DNA from: Halopiger aswanensis
Lineage (GTDB): Archaea; Halobacteriota; Halobacteria; Halobacteriales; Natrialbaceae
DNA: 64,000 nucleotides
NCBI RefSeq assembly: GCF_003610195.1
Contig: NZ_RAPO01000006.1
Location: 1-64,000, forward strand
Direction of reading: 5' to 3'
A program made the translations under genes and the position numbers. Below, one piece after another: positions 51,981-59,491 of the stretch. Numbering within the stretch: position 1 is the first letter of the stretch; every line of letters begins with the position of its first letter. The notes beneath the pieces were generated by a model that was not told where the DNA came from, made no database searches, and was given only the letters and a program-made list of their open reading frames with translations.

Positions 51981-52064
51981 CGGGACCCAGTTGGCCCACT
52001 TTCGGACAGGCGGGAAGCCAGATCCGGCGCGACCGCGATCGCGATCGATACCGAGAGCAAATCG

Positions 52065-52610
52065 CTACGCGCGTTCGGTATCCACGTCCCGACTCGAATT
52101 CGGACTGGTCGTCGGTCCCTCGAGGACGCGGTCGGGTTCGGCGCCGGGTCGTCCCGTCGACTCGGTTTCGGAGCCGATCCCTCTCGTCCCCTCGGTCTCG
52201 ACGAGACGCTCGAGTCGCCGCTCGAACTCGTCGTCGCCGAGTTCGCCGGCTGCGTACCGTTGCCGAAGCGTTTCGATCGGATCCGCGGGCCGGTTTCCGT
52301 GGTTTCCGCGACCACCGCGACCTCCGGGAACGGTGTCAGCGTCGGCGGCCCGAGCGACGGAGCGGCGATCCGCGGGCGACGCCGAGTCAGGTGCGGCGTT
52401 CGCCTCTCGAACGACGCCGACCGTCAAACACCCGGCGATCGCGAAGAGGACGGCGCCGAGGAGGAGATACGGCGGGGCCGCCGGAACGTCGCGAGTTAAC
52501 TCCCACACCCCCTGTATCGTCGTCGGAACGGCGATCGAGGCAGCCACGATCGCGACGACGGTCCGACCGGCAGGACTCCGCGGCGCGTACCGGTGGAGCA
52601 GGTCGTACAT
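52065..52610 (-). CDS. SHOCT domain membrane protein
   Basis: A 181-residue protein. Two helices (about 17-36 and 47-66) are followed by an Asp/Ser/Arg linker and a SHOCT motif DPIETLRQRYAAGELGDDEFERRLERL (about 109-135), then a disordered tail. SHOCT modules mediate oligomerisation. Function unknown. Confidence 0.85.
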   Translation of the reverse strand: MYDLLHRYAPRSPAGRTVVAIVAASIAVPTTIQGVWELTRDVPAAPPYLLLGAVLFAIAGCLTVGVVREANAAPDSASPADRRSVARAADADTVPGGRGGRGNHGNRPADPIETLRQRYAAGELGDDEFERRLERLVETEGTRGIGSETESTGRPGAEPDRVLEGPTTSPNSSRDVDTERA

Positions 52611-52816
52611 CGCTCGAGTAATGTCATTCGAATGTGAAAAAGTTAGGGTGAACGCGCGGCGGACGCACAGCCGATAGCTCCGTCACCGTCGAGCAGTAGG
52701 ACAACCGCAGTCGCGGTCCGTCACGCAGCACACTCGCGGACAATCGTTTTCCGCGCTCGCGGGGTACTCGTCGCCGTGAGCCGAACGACCGACCGACGGC
52801 GCGACCGAGCGCAGCG

Positions 52817-53719
52817 ATGACCGCCGACCGTTCGCCGCCGGTTCATCGCGCCGAGACGTGGAGCGAACTGCAAGAACTGCTCACCGCGGAGATGTGGATG
52901 CCGGACATCGGCCGCCACCGCTCCCCGTACGTCTTCCGGGGCGTTCCCGACAGCAACCACGCCCTCGAGACGTCGATCAAACGGTTCGTCGGCGACTCCG
53001 GCGAGTGGAAACTCGAGTCGCTGCTGCTGCGGAACTTCCTCCAGTACGCCTTAAACGAGATCGAGGAGCCGGAGTCGGTCTGGCACCTCCTCTCGATCGC
53101 CGAACACTACGGGCTGCCGACGCGGCTGCTCGACTGGTCGTTCTCGCCGCTGGTCGCGACGTACTTCGCGGTCCGGGACGGCGACACCGCCCACGACGGG
53201 GCGATCTGGGCCGTCGACTACCGCAAACTCCACGAGAACCTGCCGGATCCGTATCGACGCGTGCTCGAGCGGACGCCGACGGACGTGCTCGACGTCCACC
53301 TCCTCTCGAACGCGACGCTCGAGTCCGACGCGGCCGACGCGGCCGCCGCAGGGTCGGAGCCGGCGCGGAACCTGGACGACGTCGCTCGACTGGACGACCT
53401 CTGGAGCGAGCGCTGGGCCGTCGACGCCGACGCGGATCCGGACGGCCAGTACGTCCTGTTCTTCAGGCCGCCCGCGATCGACGACCGCATCGCGAACCAG
53501 TCGGCCGTCTTCTCGTTCCAATCCGATCCGCGGCTGGCGCTCGACGCGTGGCTCGCGGATCGTCCCGACTGCTACCGAAAGATCGTCGTGCCGGGCGATC
53601 GCAAGCTCGAGTACCGCGACAAACTGGACCAGATGGGCGTCAACCACCGGACGCTGTTCCCCGATCTCGAGGGGTTGACGACGTGGTTGAAGCAGTACTA
53701 CCGGCCGGCGCCCGACTGA
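52817..53719 (+). CDS. FRG domain protein
   Basis: A 300-residue protein with the FRG hallmarks YVFRGVPDSNHALETSIKR (about 38-56) and HYGLPTRLLDWSFSPLVATYFAVRD (about 97-121), then QYVLFFRPPAIDDRIANQSAVFSF (about 215-238). The FRG domain (named after F-R-G) is found in plasmid-, phage- and defence-related proteins, and its biochemistry is poorly known. The arginine-rich core resembles ADP-ribosyl-transferase-type active sites by position only. It ends immediately before the stop of an antisense small ORF. Confidence 0.85.
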   Translation: MTADRSPPVHRAETWSELQELLTAEMWMPDIGRHRSPYVFRGVPDSNHALETSIKRFVGDSGEWKLESLLLRNFLQYALNEIEEPESVWHLLSIAEHYGLPTRLLDWSFSPLVATYFAVRDGDTAHDGAIWAVDYRKLHENLPDPYRRVLERTPTDVLDVHLLSNATLESDAADAAAAGSEPARNLDDVARLDDLWSERWAVDADADPDGQYVLFFRPPAIDDRIANQSAVFSFQSDPRLALDAWLADRPDCYRKIVVPGDRKLEYRDKLDQMGVNHRTLFPDLEGLTTWLKQYYRPAPD

Positions 53720-53857
53720 TTACCGACGCAGCGCGGCGACGGCCAGTTCGAGGTACTCCAGAAACGAGGCGGTCGGCGTTCCGGGCATGTAGATCGGGGG
53801 CTCGGGCCGCTCGAGCCGAACGCCGGTGATCGGATCTTCGAATTCGGGTGCGTCCAT
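53720..53857 (-). CDS. 45-residue small protein convergent with the FRG gene
   Basis: The frame reads MDAPEFEDPITGVRLERPEP, then IYMPGTPTASFLEYLELAVAALRR. It is amphipathic at the C-terminal helix and has genome-typical codons. Its stop abuts the FRG stop codon tail to tail with no gap. No family is recalled. It could be a small partner of the FRG protein or an independent conserved peptide. Confidence 0.55.
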   Translation of the reverse strand: MDAPEFEDPITGVRLERPEPPIYMPGTPTASFLEYLELAVAALRR

Positions 53858-54044
53858 GGACTCGCTTTGGACCGGAGGTATTTACGAATTCGCAGTTATC
53901 GTTTGCAGATCCTCAATCAATAATAGACATAGGAAAAACCGCGCACGGAACTGTGAGTCGCGACCGGCGACGCTCGAGGAGTGCAGCGCGGAAGGAAGGT
54001 GACGTTCGGGGTAGTGAAGCGGGCTGTCCCGAGTGCGGCGACGG

Positions 54045-55958
54045 TCAGTCCCGGCCGTGCCGGGTCAGACACTTCGAGAGCCCGATCAACTCGACGGGTT
54101 CGGAGTTGTCCGGCGAGTAGACGACCATCTGGCCCTTCTCCATGTAGGGCACCTTGGACTCGAGGTTGCTCGGGATGTTCACGCTCTTGATAGCGTCCTC
54201 GTCGCCCAGATTCAGCACGACGGTCGTGTTGATCTGCTTGAAGACCGCGTCGTCGATGTCCTGCGGGTCCTGCGTGATGAGGAAGAGGCCGAGCCGTTCC
54301 TTGCGGCCCTGCTTGGCGGCTTCGGTGAACTTCGTGATGACCTTGCCTGCCTGCACCGAGTCCGCGTCGGTCAGGAAGTTGTGGGCCTCGTCCATCCCGA
54401 GCACGAGCGGCGTCTCCTTGATCCGGTCGTAGGTCGGATCGTTCGAGAGCTTCTGGTCGATCAGCAGCGAGGAGAGCGCGAGGACGACGGTTTCGGCGGC
54501 CCGCGTATCGTTGATGTGGTAGGTCGGGACGACCGAGAGCCCGCCGGGGCGGACGAACTCGTGGACGAGGTCGGTGATCGGCCGCGCGTCCTGGTCGAAG
54601 ACGTGGTCGAACCCCAGCACCCGGCGGCGAACGGCGTCGAACGTCGCCTCGTGGACGCGCCCGGACTCGTCGAGTTCCTCGCGCAGGGCGGGGTCGTCGA
54701 GGAAGGTCGTGAACTCCTCGTAGGTCGCGTCGGCGCCGTACTGCTTGCGGAACCGCGGCAGGAGGACGCTGACCAGCGCCCCGTACTGGTTGTCGTTCAG
54801 ACCGCTGCCGGCGACCAGCCACGGGTTCTCGTGGACCATCGAAAACGGGATCGTGAACTCGACCTGCTCCGCGCGGTGGTGGCCCGCAGAGTACGAGGCC
54901 GACCCCACCTTCGGGACGAACGCCGTCGTGTCGTCGATCCCGCCGTAGGCGACCCCCTCGCGCTCGAGGCGTCGCGCGAACTCGTCGTCCAGATCGGGGT
55001 TGTCGTCGTGCATCTGGGCGTACTCGTCCTGCGGGTCGAACTGGACGACCGCGGGCTGGACGGAGCGGCCGTCCTCCATCGGATACGTCCGTTCGTCGGC
55101 GAGGTACTGCCGGAGAATGTTCTTCGCGCCGTGGGTCTTCCCCGACCCCGTGCCGCCGGCGATCAGGGTGTGCCGGAAGACGAGCGGATCCCCCGAGTCG
55201 TAGTCGTCTTTCAGCCGGTAATCGATGGTGGGCGGCGACGCCGCGGTCTTTACTTTCTCGCCGCCGACCGAGAGGTGGCCGAGGAAGACGCCGTCCTCGG
55301 GCATCTTCAGCCCGGTCTTGATCTCCTCGGAGTCGGTCGCCTGCTCGACGACGGTCTGGGGTTTGGGCACGCGGTCGGTCATCCGTCGCTTGAGTTCGCC
55401 GTCGTCGTCGTAGAGCACGGCGACCGGCTCGAGTTCGGCGACGAACTTGTAATCGGCCTCCTCGACGCCGTCGGTCCGCATCGCGCGACGGGCGTGGATC
55501 TCCGTCGCGTCGTCGGCGTGGTACTGCTGGGCGTACTCGAGTCCCGTGATCCGGCAGAACAGGGTCTCGCCGTCGGGGTAGGGCGCCACGAGGTAGCTCC
55601 CGATGCGGATCGAGGAGCGGTTCCCTCGCGTGATGTACGCTCGCAGCGACGTTTCGTCGCCGTCCTCGGCGATGCGCAGTCCCTGGGAGACGCAGATCGC
55701 GCCGATGCCGACGTCCTCGCCGCGCGGCTCGACGCTGGTCGGCTCGAACTCGTCGCCGGCGCCGGCGTCGCCGTTCGATTCGGGGCTCGAGGCTGCGGGC
55801 GAGGTCGAAGTCGCGTTCGTGGATGCGTCCGTGTGCATTCCATCGGAGTCCGGCGGGGACGCCGATGCGCTCGCGTTCGCACCGGTCGCCTCGTCGGCCG
55901 CCTCGGAATCGGCGTCCGAATCGGCGTCGAAATCGCCGAAGTCTCCCAGATCGGTCAT
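54045..55958 (-). CDS. HerA-like FtsK/DUF87 ATPase
   Basis: A 637-residue protein. An acidic disordered arm (about 1-70) precedes a HAS-barrel-like region (about 85-190), then the ATPase: Walker A GGTGSGKT at 268-275, Walker B LVLGMDEAHNFL (about 520-532), and a late Gln motif (FLITQDPQDID). The arginine finger lies near the C-terminus. HerA works with the nuclease NurA in double-strand break end resection; NurA is encoded about 6 kb downstream on the same strand. Haloarchaea have several HerA-like ATPases, so this may not be the sole one. Confidence 0.87.
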   Translation of the reverse strand: MTDLGDFGDFDADSDADSEAADEATGANASASASPPDSDGMHTDASTNATSTSPAASSPESNGDAGAGDEFEPTSVEPRGEDVGIGAICVSQGLRIAEDGDETSLRAYITRGNRSSIRIGSYLVAPYPDGETLFCRITGLEYAQQYHADDATEIHARRAMRTDGVEEADYKFVAELEPVAVLYDDDGELKRRMTDRVPKPQTVVEQATDSEEIKTGLKMPEDGVFLGHLSVGGEKVKTAASPPTIDYRLKDDYDSGDPLVFRHTLIAGGTGSGKTHGAKNILRQYLADERTYPMEDGRSVQPAVVQFDPQDEYAQMHDDNPDLDDEFARRLEREGVAYGGIDDTTAFVPKVGSASYSAGHHRAEQVEFTIPFSMVHENPWLVAGSGLNDNQYGALVSVLLPRFRKQYGADATYEEFTTFLDDPALREELDESGRVHEATFDAVRRRVLGFDHVFDQDARPITDLVHEFVRPGGLSVVPTYHINDTRAAETVVLALSSLLIDQKLSNDPTYDRIKETPLVLGMDEAHNFLTDADSVQAGKVITKFTEAAKQGRKERLGLFLITQDPQDIDDAVFKQINTTVVLNLGDEDAIKSVNIPSNLESKVPYMEKGQMVVYSPDNSEPVELIGLSKCLTRHGRD

Positions 55959-56014
55959 ATCACTCCCATCCGGCCCATCCCTAAAACGCGTTTCCCTCCC
56001 GCTCGGGAGAGTGT

Positions 56015-56842
56015 CTACCGTTGCGATCGGTTCCGACGGACGGCGAGCCCGCTCAAAACGATGAGTACGGCACCGACACCGGCCGTTCCGACGATCGTAA
56101 ATCCGGGAATCGACTCGGTTGCGTCGGCCGTCTCGGCTGACCCCGATCCGGCCGACTCGGTTGCGTCATCGCCGTCTGCGCCGTCGCCGGTCGTCGAATT
56201 AGTATCGGCCGTCTCCTCGAGGTCGAACTCGTCGGGATCGGGATGATCGAACTCGTCGGGCGCCACTCGCTCGCCGCCGCCGTCGATCTCGATCGTCGTC
56301 GGCTCGTCGACGACGGGCGTCGGCCACTCGCTCGTGAGGGAGACGTCGGTCGCGTCGAACGCGATGTCGGTCGTCGCGGCCGGCGCGTCCTCGGCGACTT
56401 CGACGGTCACCGTCGCGATCGTCCCGACGCCGCTGACGCCGCCAGCGTCGGGGTCGCGGCGCTGCTCGAGGATGGCCGTCCCGTTCTCGTCGGCGATGGT
56501 CTCAGCGGTCTGGACGTCAACGCCGCTGTCGTTGCCGCTGCCGTCACCAGCGAGCCACGGCCCCTGTTCGACGTCGACGACCGAGAGGTAGTCGGGGTGG
56601 TACTGTGCGACCAGCCGCACGGCCTCGACGCCGGCGTCGTGGCTGCCGGCGCTCTGGAGGACGACCTCGAGTTCGACCGTCTCGCCGGGGGCGACGGTAA
56701 CTGTGTCCGGCTCCGACCAGACGATCGCGGTCTGATCGCCGGCGGCGACGGGTCCGATCGCGGTCGTCACACAGAGGGCAATAACGAGCGTCGCGAGGAC
56801 GACAAGCGAGACGGCGCGCCGCGCTCGAGTTGGGCCGGTCAT
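56015..56842 (-). CDS. Cohesin-like surface protein with PGF-CTERM-type anchor (1)
   Basis: A 275-residue exported protein with a signal helix (about 9-34). A cohesin-like beta domain (about 40-185) has VTVAPGETVELEVVLQSAGS, VRLVAQYHPDYLSVVDVE and GTAILEQRRDPDAGG. A Thr/Asp/Gly linker and SIPGFTIVGTAGVGAVLIVLSGLAVRR follow, a variant PGF-CTERM-type sort signal. A paralogue with the same order occurs at 58544. It may scaffold surface enzymes, but no dockerin is seen in this window. Confidence 0.83.
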   Translation of the reverse strand: MTGPTRARRAVSLVVLATLVIALCVTTAIGPVAAGDQTAIVWSEPDTVTVAPGETVELEVVLQSAGSHDAGVEAVRLVAQYHPDYLSVVDVEQGPWLAGDGSGNDSGVDVQTAETIADENGTAILEQRRDPDAGGVSGVGTIATVTVEVAEDAPAATTDIAFDATDVSLTSEWPTPVVDEPTTIEIDGGGERVAPDEFDHPDPDEFDLEETADTNSTTGDGADGDDATESAGSGSAETADATESIPGFTIVGTAGVGAVLIVLSGLAVRRNRSQR

Positions 56843-57057
56843 GGGTAGCTGGCGGGCGAGGCGGTTAGTGGTCGCGGTTTCGGTTGGGGATTCGGGTCCA
56901 GATCCGGGTCAGCCTGGGAGTCCGCGTGCTCACTGCGGCGCCGAATCGACTGCATTCGACAGTCCATTCGTTGACGAGCGGCTTAGTCCCTCGGTGCAAA
57001 GCGTTCGGACGCGAAAAGGGGTCGGCGACGGATCGGGATCGGAAGCGCTCTGCTCGG

Positions 57058-57081
57058 CTCGGTCTCGGTCTCGGTCTCGGT
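57058..57081. repeat. Four tandem copies of CTCGGT
   Basis: A perfect 24-nt run of hexamer repeats between the cohesin-like gene and the DUF7344 gene. It is short and probably slippage-derived, with no regulatory meaning shown. Confidence 0.7.
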
Positions 57082-57106
57082 GGTTGCTTCCTCGGCGCGG
57101 CAGCGA

Positions 57107-57799
57107 TTACGGGATCAGCGAGACGGCGTCGGTCTTCGGGGTAGCATCGACCAGCCCGGCGTCGGGGTCGTACTCGAGGACGTCGACCGCATCGAGGGCG
57201 GGCAGGTGGGCGTGGTGGAGTTCGATCTTCGCGGTTTCCGTCTCCGCGGGCGCGATCGAGTCGCGGGCCGCGAGCGCGGTGGCGAGTCGGTCCAGCGACA
57301 GCGAGCCGTCGCTCTCGTGGACGAGTCGGGCTACGCGAAGGCGGGTCGGATCGACGACCCGCTGGAGCAGTTCGTCGTCAGCGGGGGTATCGGTCTCATC
57401 GCTGTCGGCGTCGGCGTCACCGTCGGCAGTCTCCTCGAGCAGCGATGCGAGCGCCGCCGGGCAAAGCTGCGGTTCGGTGACGAGTTCGACGCCCGTCTCG
57501 GCGTCCCACTCGATCAGGCCGCAGTCGGCCAGCCGCGGGAGGTGGTTGTGAAGGAGGCTGAGCCGAACCTCGTGGCGAGCCTGGCCGTTCGGAACGTCGA
57601 GGTCCTCTCGCTGGATCAGTTCGGTCGTGAGATCGAACAGCGAGTAGCGGTCGGCACCGCTCTCGCCGTCCGTACCGCTGGTCAGGATTTCCAGCAGGTA
57701 CACCCGCCGCGGATGGCTGCAGGCCTCGTACTGTTCCGGTGGGACGTCGTAGAGCGGGTCCCGCTCGCTGGTGTCGCCGAGGTGAGCGTCCGAACTCAT
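57107..57799 (-). CDS. Two-domain DUF7344 winged-helix regulator
   Basis: A 230-residue protein with two DUF7344-type winged helices. The first, at about 14-108, contains PPEQYEACSHPRRVYLLEIL and RLSLLHNHLPRLADCGLIEWD. The second, at about 136-228, contains LLQRVVDPTRLRVARLVHE and IELHHAHLPALDAVDVLEYD. An acidic stretch joins them. DUF7344 proteins are haloarchaeal one-component regulators. The start at 57799 is leaderless after a TATA box at 57825-57830, with a palindrome in between. Confidence 0.82.
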   Translation of the reverse strand: MSSDAHLGDTSERDPLYDVPPEQYEACSHPRRVYLLEILTSGTDGESGADRYSLFDLTTELIQREDLDVPNGQARHEVRLSLLHNHLPRLADCGLIEWDAETGVELVTEPQLCPAALASLLEETADGDADADSDETDTPADDELLQRVVDPTRLRVARLVHESDGSLSLDRLATALAARDSIAPAETETAKIELHHAHLPALDAVDVLEYDPDAGLVDATPKTDAVSLIP

Positions 57800-57803
57800 T
57801 ACA

Positions 57804-57817
57804 CTATGCAAGCATAG
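57804..57817. promoter_or_regulatory. 14-nt palindrome between TATA box and start of the DUF7344 gene
   Basis: CTATGC-AA-GCATAG is a perfect inverted repeat located 5-18 nt upstream of the ATG at 57799, between it and a CTTATC TATA box. This is where a bound protein would block transcription initiation. Autoregulation by the DUF7344 protein is the simplest hypothesis. Confidence 0.55.
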
Positions 57818-57824
57818 CAAGGGG

Positions 57825-57830
57825 GATAAG
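57825..57830 (-). promoter_or_regulatory. TATA box of the DUF7344 gene
   Basis: On the minus strand, CTTATC lies 26-31 nt before the ATG at 57799, fitting a leaderless haloarchaeal promoter. Confidence 0.5.
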
Positions 57831-57841
57831 CCCGTTTCCAA

Positions 57842-58138
57842 AACGATTTGGGTACAGAATGTGATATTACTTCCGTAAGTCGCTCGTAACCGACCCAGGC
57901 ACGAGAAATACCGCGATAGACGGTTTCTTCAGCATTATCCGACTGTACGATTATCCAAATAGTATCTAATTACGGATAGTTCCGGAAGTCGGCCGATCGA
58001 TCGTCCGCGGCGCGTAGCAGCGGATTACTCCGACTCGTGGCGCGGGCGAGCGGGGAGCACGGTCGCGGTCGTACGGCGCGTTTCACCGCGCTCGCCAACG
58101 AGGACGGTCTTTTTGCGTCTGCGCCCCGTAACAGCGGT
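57842..58138. other. AT-rich divergent promoter region
   Basis: About 300 nt with no gene. Its 57842-57990 part is distinctly AT-richer than the window (gtgatattacttccg, gattatccaaatagtatctaattacgg) and may carry further regulatory sites for the DUF7344 gene. TCTTTTTGC at 58109-58117 is the probable TATA box of the gene at 58139. Confidence 0.5.
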
Positions 58139-58480
58139 ATGATCATGGTCCGCGGTCGCGCCGGCGGCACCGAACTCACCGGAACGCTGTACGAACGCGG
58201 TGAGCGAGCGCCGTCGTTCCGCGGCGCTCCCGATCAGGACGCCGCGTACGTCTGGGTCTGCGACGAGTTCTACGAGGTCGATACCGGCGGCTCGACCCAG
58301 CGCGTCGACGACCGGGAGGTCAACGTCGCCTTCGAGTCCCCGATGCCCCGAGGGTTCGACACCCGCGAGCAGGCCCTCGAGAACGCCAAGGAGCACATCC
58401 GAACCCAGTTCGCCCGAATCGGGGTCGACCCGGCCGACGTCGACCTCGAGGTCGAGAAGGCGGAACGGCCGACCGAGTAA
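58139..58480 (+). CDS. DUF7113-like conserved haloarchaeal protein
   Basis: A 113-residue soluble protein beginning MIMVRGRAGGTELTGTLYERGE, with YVWVCDEFYEVDTGG, VNVAFESPMPRGFDTREQALE and a C-terminal helix pair. I recall this pattern as DUF7113, without a search. The start at 58139 follows a T-rich TATA-like box by about 25 nt. Function unknown. Confidence 0.78.
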   Translation: MIMVRGRAGGTELTGTLYERGERAPSFRGAPDQDAAYVWVCDEFYEVDTGGSTQRVDDREVNVAFESPMPRGFDTREQALENAKEHIRTQFARIGVDPADVDLEVEKAERPTE

Positions 58481-58543
58481 TCGCTGACTAGCCCGCTACC
58501 GATTCGTTTCGTCGCCGGAGACAGAAGCGTTCCTCCCGTCGTT

Positions 58544-59434
58544 TCAACTGTGCCGCAGCGTCCTGACGAGGCAGAAACCGAGGGTCAATCCGGCGATGAT
58601 GGCGGTAAAGCCCGGTATCTCGTCGCCAGCGCCGACGGGCTCGTCGGTCGCTCCGTTTTCCGAGCCGCTGTGGGTATCGCTCGAGTTCGAATTCTCGCTC
58701 GAGTCTGCGTCGTCGTGGTTCGCATCACCGGTGCTCGCCCCATCATCTGCTGTAGTCTCGAGCGCGTCGGGATCGGGGTCCGGATGGTCGAAGTCCGAGG
58801 CCGGAACCGACTCGCCGCCGCCGTCGATTTCGACGGTGACATCCTGCGCGTACAGGGCCAGCGGCCACCCGCGGGCGGGTTCGACGCCGGTTTCGCTGAC
58901 GTTGATCGTCGTCGTCGCCGGCGGCGCGTCGTCGGCGACGCGAACCGTCATCGTCGCGAGCATCGCGTTCCCGGTCGCGCCGCCGGCGGGCGGATCGCGT
59001 CGCTGCTCGAGGACGGCCGTCCCGTCGGCGTGCGCGAGCGTTCGCTCGGCGCGGACGGTGGTCTCCTCGCCCTGCTCGAGCCACGGCCCCCGCTCGAGGT
59101 CGGTGATCTCGAGGTAGTCGGGATGGTACCGTGCGACGAAATCGACGGTCCCGACCCCGACGCCGCCGTGGCCGCCGTCGCTCTGGAGTTCGATCTCGAC
59201 GGAGAACGTCTCGCCCGGATCGGCTTCGACGGTCGACGGCGAGGGTCTGATGACGGCGCTTCGATCACCGGCGCTGACGAGCGCCGGGACGGCGAGCGCG
59301 GTCGCCGCGACGAGGAGGAGCGCGAGGGCCACCGCACGACCGGCGACGATAGCTCTCGAGTCGGGATGCGCGGCGGGCAGACCGCCGTCGCTCGAGCTGT
59401 CGCGATCTCGCTGGGTTCGTGCTGGGGGACTCAT
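58544..59434 (-). CDS. Cohesin-like surface protein with PGF-CTERM-type anchor (2)
   Basis: A 296-residue paralogue of the protein at 56015. A longer basic/polar N-terminus precedes the signal helix (about 30-55). The cohesin-like domain (about 58-195) contains VEADPGETFSVEIELQSDGG, VDFVARYHPDYLEITDLERG and GTAVLEQRRDPPAGG. A Ser/Asn/Asp linker and EIPGFTAIIAGLTLGFCLVRTLRHS follow. The two copies flank the DUF7344 regulator and DUF7113-like genes, suggesting a duplicated unit. Confidence 0.83.
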   Translation of the reverse strand: MSPPARTQRDRDSSSDGGLPAAHPDSRAIVAGRAVALALLLVAATALAVPALVSAGDRSAVIRPSPSTVEADPGETFSVEIELQSDGGHGGVGVGTVDFVARYHPDYLEITDLERGPWLEQGEETTVRAERTLAHADGTAVLEQRRDPPAGGATGNAMLATMTVRVADDAPPATTTINVSETGVEPARGWPLALYAQDVTVEIDGGGESVPASDFDHPDPDPDALETTADDGASTGDANHDDADSSENSNSSDTHSGSENGATDEPVGAGDEIPGFTAIIAGLTLGFCLVRTLRHS

Positions 59435-59491
59435 GGTAACCTGGATTCGTGGGTCGAGGGTCGAAATCGGCGCCGTCTCGCGGCGAGGCGA

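Noticed and set aside
57058-57081. Tandem CTCGGT repeat considered as a CRISPR-like or regulatory array.
   Set aside because: Only four contiguous hexamers with no spacers; simple slippage explains it.
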